DNA of 64,000 nucleotides, from the NCBI GenBank assembly GCA_026400835.1, contig JAPLOA010000035.1, forward strand, positions 205,652 through 269,651. The letters are read 5' to 3'. Source of the stretch: Planctomycetales bacterium. Lineage in GTDB: Bacteria; Planctomycetota; Planctomycetia; Planctomycetales; Planctomycetaceae. A model generated the notes under the pieces. That model did no database searches. It was not told the DNA's origin and was given only the letters and a program-made list of their open reading frames with translations. Shown piece by piece: positions 7,845 to 16,294 of the stretch (positions within the stretch are counted from its first letter, which is position 1; every line of letters begins with the position of its first letter). The translations under genes and the position numbers were made by a program.

Positions 7845-8570
7845 TCACGATAAGGCCCGCAGCAGGTCCGCGATCTCTTCTTCGATCTCAGCCGGATCGG
7901 CAACGGTTCTGCCCACTTCTTCACGAAGGAGTTGCCGATAGCGACTTCGGAGACGATGAGCGGCCACTTTCACAGCGTTTTCGCTCATTTGCAGGGCTTC
8001 GCCAATTTGCTGGTAGGATTGACTTACGTCATGCCCTTCCAGCAATGGCCGAAGGCGGCTGAACAATTCAGGCTTACCGCCGCGAGTTGCTTCGGACTCA
8101 AGTCGAGCCAGGACGTGGTCCAGCAGAACCATCGTCCAGCGGCGTTCGAAGAGGCGTTCGGCCGTGATCTCATGAACCGGTTCGTTGATATAGCGACCTT
8201 CGGCGTCCTGCAGGTCGATCGAGACCGGTGTGCGGCCGCCGCCACGTTTCGCGGCTCGGTCATAATCCCGGGAATGCGACAGAAAATTGGCACAGGCTGT
8301 TCGGAGAAATGACCGAAATCGCCCACGCGATGGATCCGCTTTTGCCAGATCACGTCGTTCGATCAGGTCCGCAAGAAACCCCTGAACGAGGTCGCTTGCC
8401 TGCTCAGTATCGAGCCCCTGTCGACGGACAAACGCATAAAGCGGATACCAGTAGTCGCGGCATAGTCGTTCCAATGCATCTCGTCCCTGTTGATCGGCAG
8501 GATCGCCGGCACGAAGAACACAGCTCCATTGAGTCGTCGGAAATCCGGCAGCAGGCAGGTACTCAGACAT
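7845..8570 (-). CDS. ECF-type RNA polymerase sigma factor (planctomycete kinase-associated group)
   Basis: A 241-residue sigma factor. Region 2 lies in the first half (YWYPLYAFVRRQG...ASDLVQGFLADLIERRDL..ADPSRGRFRSFLRTACANFL) and region 4 near residues 165-215 (SYQQIGEALQMSENAVKVAAHRLRSRYRQLLREEV). The N-terminal FPTTQWSCVL is typical of sigma factors encoded next to Ser/Thr kinases in planctomycetes, where the kinase is thought to act in place of an anti-sigma factor. Its partner kinase downstream is truncated, so the regulatory circuit is probably broken. Confidence 0.9.
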   Translation of the reverse strand: MSEYLPAAGFPTTQWSCVLRAGDPADQQGRDALERLCRDYWYPLYAFVRRQGLDTEQASDLVQGFLADLIERRDLAKADPSRGRFRSFLRTACANFLSHSRDYDRAAKRGGGRTPVSIDLQDAEGRYINEPVHEITAERLFERRWTMVLLDHVLARLESEATRGGKPELFSRLRPLLEGHDVSQSYQQIGEALQMSENAVKVAAHRLRSRYRQLLREEVGRTVADPAEIEEEIADLLRALS

Positions 8571-8959
8571 GGTGTGGACTGTCGCAACAAGGAACGATTA
8601 GAGGGCACCACAGCGTTCAGAAAGTGTATCCAGAATCTCCTCAATTCGCGGCGAACCGAATGAGAAACATTTGCGGTCCGAAAATCGGACAACTTTTGCA
8701 GGTATGTCTGTGCACTGGTTCACGCTCAACTGGAACTTTAGTGGGATGCATCGGAAGCTATCCAGTTGGCCTTCCTGCTTCCTCATACTGTTCAGAACTT
8801 CGACTTCAACGTCCGCCAGTTTCGGCAGCAGGCTGCGACTTCGAGAGCACCTAACGAAGGATTCGACACAGCACCAAAACCCTGGTCAATTACAAGACTC
8901 ATGATTGTGCTTTCGAGCAAGCGGCTTGCACCAGTCGTTGCGACATGGTTGCGACTTGA
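8571..8959. other. Intergenic, no supported gene
   Basis: This stretch holds the probable promoter of the ECF sigma gene (minus strand) and degraded sequence before the FGE remnant. No frame shows a recognisable domain. Confidence 0.4.
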
Positions 8960-9298
8960 GCGGAAAAACAATGTGGGCTTCACTGTGTCGCTACCCGGAA
9001 AGCAAACCCGTTCGGGCTGTACGACATGCATGGCAACGCGTGGGAATGGGTGCATGATTCGTGGCGTACGAACACCTACGAACTCATGACCGGAGCCGGA
9101 GCACTGGACCCTCGTTGCGATCTGGGATTCGCGAACTGGAAAGTCATTCGCGGAGGCGCCTATCACTATTCCACTGCGGAAGCCCGATCTGGTTGTCGTG
9201 ATGCTTATCCCGCAGACAACCGATGGCATGACACAGGCTTTCGAGTCGCAGTGTCCGTCGATGCGGTCCGTCAGAAACTAGTCAACGCCGTCCCATAG
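8960..9298 (+). pseudogene. Formylglycine-generating-enzyme (SUMF1)-type domain, C-terminal fragment
   Basis: The frame after a TGA at 8957 reads into NPFGLYDMHGNAWEWVHDSW, then KVIRGGAYHYSTAEARSGCRDAYP and DTGFRVAVSV. These are the C-terminal signature blocks of the FGE-sulfatase domain. The N-terminal two thirds (RLPTEAEWEYA block) are absent upstream. In planctomycetes this domain is common in stand-alone proteins and fused to kinases. The fragment has no good start and is a remnant. Confidence 0.8.
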
Positions 9299-9449
9299 TC
9301 CGTATTGTTCAAACCCCGGCCCCGACGGATAAGTTCCGACGGGTGGCATTCACCAGATATCGTTACAATTTCCACGTTGAATACGTTGCCACCGCAAAAC
9401 ACGATGATGTCGCCAACAGAGACGTTTCAGTACCAAAGCCCCGACACAA

Positions 9450-9568
9450 CCACACAAACCACTGCGGCCGACGGTCACCATTGGGCGTCCACAGGTTTCA
9501 GAGTGGCTTTGTCCATTGATGCTGTACGACAGATGCAAACCAGGAATCGCTCCGAAAAAGGGAAGTAA
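9450..9568 (+). pseudogene. Second, shorter FGE-domain tail remnant
   Basis: The product ends HHWASTGFRVALSIDAVRQ, nearly the same as the GFRVAVSVDAVRQ end of the remnant just upstream. Two related FGE copies were therefore once arranged in tandem, or the 3' end was duplicated; only about 20 residues are recognisable here. Confidence 0.6.
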
Positions 9569-9730
9569 TCGTTCTGCCAATCCCGGGGCCGGACGTGCGC
9601 CAGAGTGCATCACAGATTCTCCTTCGCTGGTGGAGCACTTACGAGACCATCAGCAGAACAGTCTGGCTATTTCTCTAAGTCGATCTCATGATCGTTTGAT
9701 GCATGTGGTCAATAAACAACGAGGTATCCT

Positions 9731-10108
9731 ATGTTTCGATTGATGATTGACAGCAGAGCCACCGCCCCTCAAATCGTACTACATCCGAACGTCGCTGTAC
9801 TTATCGGAAGGGACAAGCTGTGCGATGTTATACTGGACGACCCGTCAGCATCACGAGTTCATTGTCGTGTTGTCGCCGACGATGGCGGAGTCATGCTGTA
9901 TGACGCTGGCAGTCGCTGGGGAACCTTTGTTAACGGCAAACGAGTCTCAGAGTGCAACCTGAAGCCGGGTGACCGCATTAAGGTTGGTGAGTCGACTCTT
10001 CAGATGATTCAGGCCAACAATATTGACGGTCTGGTCTTCGAAGGACAGTCGGAGCATCTCGACCGACCTTCTGTATCAGGAAATGGAATTCGGCAACGGA
10101 ATTTGTGA
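9731..10108 (+). CDS. FHA domain protein
   Basis: A 125-residue protein consisting almost wholly of a forkhead-associated domain: LIGRDKLCDVILDDPSASRVHCRVV (phosphothreonine-binding GR..S.xxH pattern, residues about 24-48), then LYDAGSRWGTFVNGKRV and LKPGDRIKVGESTLQM. It binds phosphothreonine peptides, which suits a genome rich in Ser/Thr kinases. The C-terminal 25 residues are unstructured. No partner gene is adjacent. Confidence 0.88.
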   Translation: MFRLMIDSRATAPQIVLHPNVAVLIGRDKLCDVILDDPSASRVHCRVVADDGGVMLYDAGSRWGTFVNGKRVSECNLKPGDRIKVGESTLQMIQANNIDGLVFEGQSEHLDRPSVSGNGIRQRNL

Positions 10109-11075
10109 GCAACCTTGCGCCCACGAATGCAAACAGATTGCGTAGAGTCGACAGCGTCGATGGTCATGACCGAGGTCGCGAGCCAGCATCCGTTTCGCTA
10201 CTCCGGTCCGACACGGCAGTGCAGTCAAGAATCTGATTTGCCTTGGCTCGAACTGCGGTCAGAATTCGCATTCAAAAAAATGACAACACGTTGCCTGTCG
10301 CGAGGCGTTGGGATTGGAGGCGTACGCGACCAACTCAAAACTGGGCCGCTTTGCGGCCGGACGGTTGGCCATCAGACGATCGCGGGAGGAACCCGGAAAC
10401 GCAAATCCCAGTCAGCGAATGACTTACGCTGACGGGCAACATTCAGGAGCGAAGAGGCAGGGATTCGAACCCTGGGTACCCTTGCGGGTACTCCGGTTTT
10501 CAAGACCAGAAGGGCGATTCCGTAGCCGAATCGCCCAGGCCGCATTCGGATAAATGAAACGGTTTACCGAGTCTCTGCCATAACTCCAGGACGCTGGATT
10601 ACCCGGAGAGCGTCGAGTGCCGGGCAACGAGGGGCAAGGATCTGCAACGGTTGTTGTCAGTACAGTGTGCCACGTGAGCCCATGGTTCAATGAAGATCGA
10701 ATTGGAGACGGAATGGTGATTTCAATTGCTGTTCGTGCGAAGCTTGCCGCGGAGACAGGAAGCGAGTCGATCCAGGTTTTCTCTGTCTGTGGACTTCCGC
10801 GAAAGCCATAGCCTTGTCGAGCCGTGCGGACTTAACCGCCTGCATCTTCAGCAGGCCATCAGGCCCGTGCGGACGACAGGGGATGGTGGGTTTTGGGGAT
10901 CACGATAACGAGAGATCCATCTAAGTATTTTCCGAATCTTCTCCCGAAAGGGATCCATTTCTTCCCTCTCGCAGGAAAAATCCTGTTCATTCCTTTTTTT
11001 TGAGACCGTGTTTCGGAAGAATCCTCGGGTTTTGAAAGCTTGCACAACCTTCGGTTCTTCTCAAGGGCATGTTCT
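10109..11075. other. Long intergenic region holding only the tRNA-like gene
   Basis: Apart from the tRNA-like element at 10450-10547 no gene is supported. A CAGGA/TCCTG hairpin followed by a long T run (about 10973-11002) could be a weak plus-strand terminator. Confidence 0.4.
10450..10547 (-). tRNA. tRNA-Ser(UGA)-like gene with abnormal 5' half
   Basis: On the minus strand the 3' two thirds are canonical for a class II tRNA. The anticodon arm is CTGGT-CTTGAAA-ACCGG (anticodon TGA, Ser). The long variable arm is GTACCC-GCAA-GGGTAC. The T arm is CAGGG-TTCGAAT-CCCTG and the 3' acceptor strand is CCTCTTC plus G. The 5' part is odd: the expected acceptor partner GAAGAGG is present only as GAATGCGG (bulge plus mismatch). 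The D-arm is replaced by a perfect 9-bp hairpin GGGCGATTC-GGCTACG-GAATCGCCC. No CCA is encoded. It is either a decayed tRNA or an unusual tRNA form. Confidence 0.5.
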
Positions 11076-12182
11076 GTGAATCTAGTCGACACCATTCAGC
11101 AGCAATTATCAGGGGAAGTCACGAAGAAGCTCAGCAGCATGGCAGGCATCGGTGAGGCCGACCTGCAGAAACTGATCGGCGCAGGGTTACCGTCGCTGCT
11201 TTCAGGACTTGGATCCGTTGCATCTACCAACCAGGGCGCGGGAAAGATTGCAGATGCGATTGGTGGTATGGACTCCAGTCTGTTCGGCAATCTGGCTGGC
11301 ATGCTGAGTGGTAATGCGGCGAAGAGCGGCGGGAATGTTCTCGGAAGCCTGTTTGGCGGATCTCTGGTCGATGGACTGGCTGCCACGATCAGCAAGTTTA
11401 CCGGGATCAACGCCACGCTCGTCAAAACTGGTCTCGGCTTTTTGGTTCCGTTGGTACTGGGTTCCGTGGGAAGCACTCTCAAAGGTGCAAAACCGGATGC
11501 TGCTAACATCTCACGACTGTTCTCTGATCAGAAACAAAACATTGCCGCCTCACTTCCGCAGGGACTCAGCCTTGACACAGTACCAGGCTTCCGCAACTTA
11601 GCCAGCGCGGGCGCAGCTCTGTCATCTGCGGCAAAAAGCATCCCATCCGCTGTCCCAGCGTCGGGTGGCCTTGGAAAACTGCTGTTACCCATCCTTGCCC
11701 TGGCGCTCGTCGCAGCAGCCCTCTATTTCTGGAAGGGTCAGGAGACAATTGAGGAAGGCGGGAAAGGGTTTGAGGACACGGTCGCTCAGTCCGTTGATTC
11801 TTCCGGGAAAACTGTCGAGGAAGCCGTGAATGAAGCAAAAGATGCGCTGAGCTCCGCAATCCCGACGATCGATGCGGTCAAGGGTCAACTTGGAGACTAC
11901 ATGAGCACCCTCACCGGCGATCTGGAAAAGATCACTGACAGTGCGAGTGCGGAAGCAGCACTGCCGGTCCTGAATGAATCCGTAACAAAGTTGGACTCCC
12001 TGGCTGCGACTTTGCAGGCAGTGCCGCAGGACGCGAGGGCGGCGGTGCTGGAACTTATTCGTGGCCACCTGGACAAACTGAATCCAATCCTCGACACAGT
12101 CAGCAAGATCCCGGGCATCGGTGAACCCGTGACTCAGGTCCTGAACCAGCTGAAATCAAAGCTTGAACAACTTGCGGGTTAG
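11076..12182 (+). CDS. DUF937-domain membrane-anchored protein
   Basis: A 368-residue protein from GTG 11076 (AAGG about 10 bases upstream; the in-frame ATG at 11040 has no ribosome-binding site). Residues 1-180 form a Gly/Leu-rich DUF937 domain (LVDTIQQQLSGEVTKKLSSM..., GIGEADLQKLIGAGLPSLLSGL). A single transmembrane helix follows (LLLPILALALVAAALYFW, about residues 205-223), then a helical tail of about 140 residues probably outside the membrane. DUF937 is related to YidB; the function is unknown. First in a run of five plus-strand genes. Confidence 0.8.
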   Translation: MNLVDTIQQQLSGEVTKKLSSMAGIGEADLQKLIGAGLPSLLSGLGSVASTNQGAGKIADAIGGMDSSLFGNLAGMLSGNAAKSGGNVLGSLFGGSLVDGLAATISKFTGINATLVKTGLGFLVPLVLGSVGSTLKGAKPDAANISRLFSDQKQNIAASLPQGLSLDTVPGFRNLASAGAALSSAAKSIPSAVPASGGLGKLLLPILALALVAAALYFWKGQETIEEGGKGFEDTVAQSVDSSGKTVEEAVNEAKDALSSAIPTIDAVKGQLGDYMSTLTGDLEKITDSASAEAALPVLNESVTKLDSLAATLQAVPQDARAAVLELIRGHLDKLNPILDTVSKIPGIGEPVTQVLNQLKSKLEQLAG

Positions 12183-12286
12183 TCGTGGCGGGATATGTCT
12201 TCAGGCAGTGGATCTTGCCATCGTCAAAATGACAACTGACGTTGCCGGACGCCACAGAATTTGCGGGGGAGTGAGACGAGGACCCG

Positions 12287-12907
12287 ATGAGCAAAGGTGA
12301 CAACGAAGTCCATGCGACTGAACCAGGACTGGAAGCATTCGCGCTGAAAGGTGACTCGTCAACTTCGCAACTCGGTGCTGAGTTGCCGGATCGCGAATCG
12401 GCGCCTCCAAGACGCGGTGACACACGAAAGTGTCCGGTCTGCGGATCTCCCAACGATCCTGAGGCATTTTACTGCGCCAAATGCCGGAACTATTTCTGCT
12501 TTCATTGCCGAGCCCGCTCGCTCCCATCTGAGACGCAACTGCAGTGCATCAATCAGGCCTGCGAGTACTATGGCAAACTGGTCTGCAGCATCTGCGATCC
12601 AGTCAGCGAAAAGGATGAGCCACCGTCGGTTTACGCGGAGCCACAGGATGGCTACTGGCCAGCATGGCTGCTGTTGGTGCTCATTGTGTCGGGGTTCCTC
12701 TGGTACTTCAGTTCGTCGTTCGTGGCAGCCATCCTGTTCGCAGTCATGGTCTACGCCGGGGGCGGTTATTTTTTTCAGAAGATGCTGGGATGGAATCTGT
12801 TTGGGGCAGAAAGACGGATCGAACAGCAGAGAAAGTCTTCCTTTCACACTTGCGTCCATTGCCAGCAGCCCGTGAAGGAATTGCCTCGCGGAAACATCAG
12901 GGCCTGA
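12287..12907 (+). CDS. Zinc-ribbon membrane protein of unknown function
   Basis: A 206-residue protein. A disordered N-terminus is followed by Cys motifs that suggest RanBP2/double zinc-ribbon-like folding (KCPVCGSPNDPEAFYCAKCR, FCFHCRA, LVCSICD; residues about 48-105). Two transmembrane segments come next (about 125-165) and then a final CVHC pair. It is probably a membrane protein with cytoplasmic zinc ribbons. No specific family is recognised. It ends 21 bases before the DUF4239 gene. Confidence 0.7.
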   Translation: MSKGDNEVHATEPGLEAFALKGDSSTSQLGAELPDRESAPPRRGDTRKCPVCGSPNDPEAFYCAKCRNYFCFHCRARSLPSETQLQCINQACEYYGKLVCSICDPVSEKDEPPSVYAEPQDGYWPAWLLLVLIVSGFLWYFSSSFVAAILFAVMVYAGGGYFFQKMLGWNLFGAERRIEQQRKSSFHTCVHCQQPVKELPRGNIRA

Positions 12908-12928
12908 GGCATCGAGAGGGGCTACTCC

Positions 12929-13969
12929 ATGTTCTACTGGATCTATGATATCCCAACACAATCGCTGGCAATCCTTCTGGCCGGCGTGTTCGTTGTTTTT
13001 TCCGTGGTGGGATGCGTGCTGATCAGGCCGATACTGCGGCTGTTTGTGCCAAGACGGTCAGAGACCAACGATGTTGTCGGCTATGTGCTCTCCTGTTTTT
13101 GCGTATTCTACGGTCTCTTGCTCGGACTGATCGCCGTGGCGGCGTATCAGAATTACAACGACGTTGATGGCTACGTCTCGCGGGAGGCAGTCGCTCTGAC
13201 CGCACTTTACCAGGATGTCAGCGGTTACCCCGATCCTCACGCACAGAATCTCCGCTGGTTGCTTCGAGATTATTGCCGGTATGTCATCAAGTACGCATGG
13301 CCGCTGCAGCAAAAAGGGATCGTACCGGCAGGCGGAAGATCGAGGGTCGTGGCATTTCACGAACGGTTGCTTGCATTCGAGCCTCAGAACGCCAGAGAGG
13401 AGATTATTCACGCCGAGACACTCCGGCAGTTCAACGTATTCTTCGAAGCACGTCGCATGCGGCTGCATTCTGTGACCACCGGTATTCCGGCGGTCATGTG
13501 GTATGTGGTGCTGATCGGAGCAGTGATCAACATTGCGCTGGTCTGGTTGTTCGATATGAAGATAATCACTCATATTTTCCTGGGGGGCTTGTTGTCGTTT
13601 TTCCTGGGCACAATGATTTTTCTCATCGCTGCCATGGACAACCCCTTTCGAGGCGAGGTGAGCATAACGCCTGCAGCGTTTGAAGCCGTGCACAAGATCA
13701 TGATGGAGGAGTCTTATCTGAAACTGGATGTCAATCGAAAGACAGTGATGGTGGCGTTGTCTGATGGATGCGAACCCGAAGGCCGGTTGTGGCCTGGTCT
13801 TCATTCGAGAAACGAAATCAGCGAGGCGACGCCCGGAATCCTTAACGGCCAGACTCGGGCCATCTCGATCCGCTCTCCACTGCTGCTGCTGTTCTGCGGA
13901 CTCCGGGATTCCAGTCAGATTACGTTCGCGAACGGAACCTGTATAATGACTGGAGACACACTCCGATGA
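12929..13969 (+). CDS. DUF4239 (bestrophin-like) membrane protein with unusual C-terminal extension
   Basis: A 346-residue protein. Residues 1 to about 262 fit DUF4239: two N-terminal transmembrane segments, the GYVLSCFCVFYGLLLGLIAVAAYQ motif in TM2 (residues about 50-75), a helical loop, and TM3/TM4 (WYVVLIGAVINIALVWLF, IFLGGLLSFFLGTMIFLIA), ending PAAFEAVHKIMMEE. The remaining 80 residues have no family counterpart and look like a read-through tail; a lost stop or frameshift near 13715 is possible. The stop overlaps the next start (ATGA). Confidence 0.75.
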   Translation: MFYWIYDIPTQSLAILLAGVFVVFSVVGCVLIRPILRLFVPRRSETNDVVGYVLSCFCVFYGLLLGLIAVAAYQNYNDVDGYVSREAVALTALYQDVSGYPDPHAQNLRWLLRDYCRYVIKYAWPLQQKGIVPAGGRSRVVAFHERLLAFEPQNAREEIIHAETLRQFNVFFEARRMRLHSVTTGIPAVMWYVVLIGAVINIALVWLFDMKIITHIFLGGLLSFFLGTMIFLIAAMDNPFRGEVSITPAAFEAVHKIMMEESYLKLDVNRKTVMVALSDGCEPEGRLWPGLHSRNEISEATPGILNGQTRAISIRSPLLLLFCGLRDSSQITFANGTCIMTGDTLR

Positions 13970-15285
13970 AGATGATCCGCAGCGCTTCTGGCAGTGGTTT
14001 GACGCGACGTGACAGCCTGAAGCACGGGAGCAGGATACTTGCCCTGGCCGCAATGCAGGGCTTGATCCCATTTGTGTCAGGGTGCATTCCGTCGGCCCGG
14101 GCTCCCCGCAGTTCCGTCAAGGTCGGGATTCTCCACTCCGAAACCGGCACGATGTCAAGCAGTGAGTCATCGCTGCGCGACGTGGAACTGATGGCCATTG
14201 AGGAGATCAACGCGGCAGGCGGTGTGCTTGGTCAGCAGATTGACGCGATCGTGGAGGATGGCCGCTCGCAATTCTCCAGAGTTTTTCCGATGAAGGCACG
14301 GAAACTTCTGGCTGAAGACAAGGTGGTCGCGGTCTTTGGCTGCTGGACTTCGGTGAGCCGCAAGGCGGTCCTGCCTGTGTTTGAAGAATTGAACGGATTA
14401 TTGTTTTACCCGGTTCAGTACGAGGGAAACGAGTCCTCACGGAACATCGTCTACACAGGTGCGGCACCCAACCAGCAAATTCTGCCCGCGATTGAATGGC
14501 TGCTGAGCGAGGCAGGAGGTTCCCGAAAACGCATTTACCTTGTTGGCTCAGATTACGTATTCCCGCGGACGGCAAATTTCATCATTACAAAACTCCTTCA
14601 GGCCCGCGGTTTGAACGTCGCCGGAGAGAATTACACTCCCCTGGGGCATCGGGACTTCAAGGAGACAATTCAGCTCATCAGGAACGCTGATCCGGACGCA
14701 ATCCTGAGCACAATCAATGGCGACAGCAACGTCAGCTTCTACAATGAACTGGCCCAACAGGGGATCACGGCTGACAGAATTCCTGTAGTGGCGACGAGCG
14801 TTGGAGAAGACGAGTTGCGCAGCCTCCTGCCGTCACGAGTCAAAGGGCATTTGTCGGCCTGGAATTATTTCCAGAGCGTTGATACTTCGCACAACAGAGC
14901 GTTTGTAGACCGGTTCAGGCAGGAACATGGCCATGACCGTGTCACAGATGATCCAATCGAGGCCGCCTATTATCAGGTGTATCTCTGGAAACTGGCAGTC
15001 GAAGCAGCCGGGAGTTTTGATGTGGATCAGGTCCGCAAGGCTTTTGCGAGCGGCATTGAGTTCGAAGCCCCGGGTGGCAAAGTGAAGCTGGATCCAAAGA
15101 CACAGCACACTTACAAGCGATTCCGCCTTGGGCGAGTGCGGGATGATCGACAATTCGACATTGTCCACGAGTCTGAAAACTGGATCGCTCCGGATCCATA
15201 CCCGGAAATCGCTTTTCCCGGATGGAGTTGTGACTGGACCAGCGGCGGCATTACTCGGGGACCATCCGTGGAAATCGGTCGCTGA
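13966..15285 (+). CDS. UrtA-like periplasmic substrate-binding lipoprotein (urea/amide type)
   Basis: A 439-residue protein with a twin-Arg-containing N-terminus (TRRDSLKHG) and a lipobox-like GLIPFVSGC near residue 40. It is followed by a type I periplasmic binding fold typical of UrtA/AmiC/FmdD: VGILHSETGTMSSSESSLRDVELMAIEEIN (pieces), VVAVFGCWTSVSRKAVLPVFEE, LLFYPVQYEGNESSRNIVYTGAAPNQQ. These are the urea/amide ligand segments of the UrtA branch. No permease or ATPase genes (urtBCDE) accompany it, so it may act as a sensor or orphan binding protein. The start overlaps the upstream stop. Confidence 0.85.
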   Translation: MKMIRSASGSGLTRRDSLKHGSRILALAAMQGLIPFVSGCIPSARAPRSSVKVGILHSETGTMSSSESSLRDVELMAIEEINAAGGVLGQQIDAIVEDGRSQFSRVFPMKARKLLAEDKVVAVFGCWTSVSRKAVLPVFEELNGLLFYPVQYEGNESSRNIVYTGAAPNQQILPAIEWLLSEAGGSRKRIYLVGSDYVFPRTANFIITKLLQARGLNVAGENYTPLGHRDFKETIQLIRNADPDAILSTINGDSNVSFYNELAQQGITADRIPVVATSVGEDELRSLLPSRVKGHLSAWNYFQSVDTSHNRAFVDRFRQEHGHDRVTDDPIEAAYYQVYLWKLAVEAAGSFDVDQVRKAFASGIEFEAPGGKVKLDPKTQHTYKRFRLGRVRDDRQFDIVHESENWIAPDPYPEIAFPGWSCDWTSGGITRGPSVEIGR

Positions 15286-15334
15286 TGGGATTTCTACATG
15301 CGTGTGATCCGAAGATTTGTCAGGAGAGCCTTTG

Positions 15335-16024
15335 ATGGCTGAATTCAGGATTAACGAACTCGAAGGAACGCGATACGTCGAGATTCACCTGAACCACGAA
15401 ATGGTTCGTGTGGAGTCTGGCGCGCTCAGTTACTTCACCGGTGACATTTCGGTTCATTCGCAATTTATGCCTTCGCTTGGAGGACTCCTTCAGTCGCTGT
15501 TCGCCGACGAAGCGGTCTACCGCCCAACGTATACTGGCACCGGGGTCATTACCCTCGAGTCGACGTTAGGCGGGTTCCACATGCTGGATCTCAGGGGTGA
15601 AACGTGGATTCTTGAACGGGGAGCATACTGGGCATCGGAAGGAAGCGTCGATGTGAGTTTTCACCGCGAGCGAATGGTCACTTCTATCTGGGCCGGAGAA
15701 GGACCGATCTACCTGCAAACCAGAGTTCGTGGCCATGGAAATGTGACGCTGGCCACTCGCGGTCCGGTGGAGGAACACGTCCTCAGCCCCGGTCAGTCTA
15801 TTGCGACCGAAGGTAAGTACGTCATCGCGAGGACCGGTGACGTTTCCTTCAAGGTCCGACGAACCACCAGAAACTTCTTAGGAACCTTTACATCGGGCGA
15901 AGGTGTGCTGCGTGTCTACGAAGGGACCGGGCGGATTCTGCTGAACCCGACCCCGTACTGGCGTTATCGCATGTTTACCGAACGCAGTGGCAATCCCGAG
16001 AGTCCAGCGTTCACAACCTCGTGA
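15335..16024 (+). CDS. AIM24 family protein
   Basis: A 229-residue beta-rich protein of the AIM24/TIGR00266 type. It has MVRVESGALSYFTGDI, SLGGLLQSLFADEAVYRPTYTGTG and the repeated Gly-rich strands that follow (GPIYLQTRVRGHGNVTLATRG, VLSPGQSIATEGKYVIART). The start at ATG 15335 has a strong AGGAG 8 bases upstream. The family is cytoplasmic, with no agreed function. Last intact gene of the run that starts with DUF937. Confidence 0.82.
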   Translation: MAEFRINELEGTRYVEIHLNHEMVRVESGALSYFTGDISVHSQFMPSLGGLLQSLFADEAVYRPTYTGTGVITLESTLGGFHMLDLRGETWILERGAYWASEGSVDVSFHRERMVTSIWAGEGPIYLQTRVRGHGNVTLATRGPVEEHVLSPGQSIATEGKYVIARTGDVSFKVRRTTRNFLGTFTSGEGVLRVYEGTGRILLNPTPYWRYRMFTERSGNPESPAFTTS

Positions 16025-16100
16025 AAATGGCTGACTGAAGCTCGCTTGAAATCGCACGAGTGAATTACAATTTCCGCTTCGCTCCGTCTGTGAGACAACA

Positions 16101-16289
16101 ATACGTTATGTCACCGGAGCCCTGGGAGTTGTTTTATTACTGATATTCGCCGTCTTTTCCTTTCAAAACCGGGACTCAGTCGATGTCTCGTTTCTCATCT
16201 GGTCGACGAGCCTTCCCAAAGTCTTTCTGATAATGGGGACATACGTTCCTGGTATGATCTCGGGCCAGGGACTGGTCGAACTCAACTAA
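16101..16289 (+). pseudogene. LapA-like small membrane protein without a standard start codon
   Basis: The frame reads YVTGALGVVLLLIFAVFSFQ, then NRDSVDVSFLIWSTSLPKVFLIMG and a second hydrophobic stretch. This is the LapA/DUF1049 two-helix pattern with its QN.xxVxVxFLxWxxxLP linker. The expected start methionine position is ATA (16101) and no ATG/GTG/TTG occurs between it and the upstream in-frame stop. It ends just before the IS630 end. It is either inactivated or started from a non-standard codon. Confidence 0.5.
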
Positions 16290-16294
16290 CGATC

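Noticed and set aside
10450..10547. Selenocysteine tRNA
   Set aside because: The anticodon reads TGA (serine), not TCA, and the acceptor stem is not 8 bp long with good pairing.
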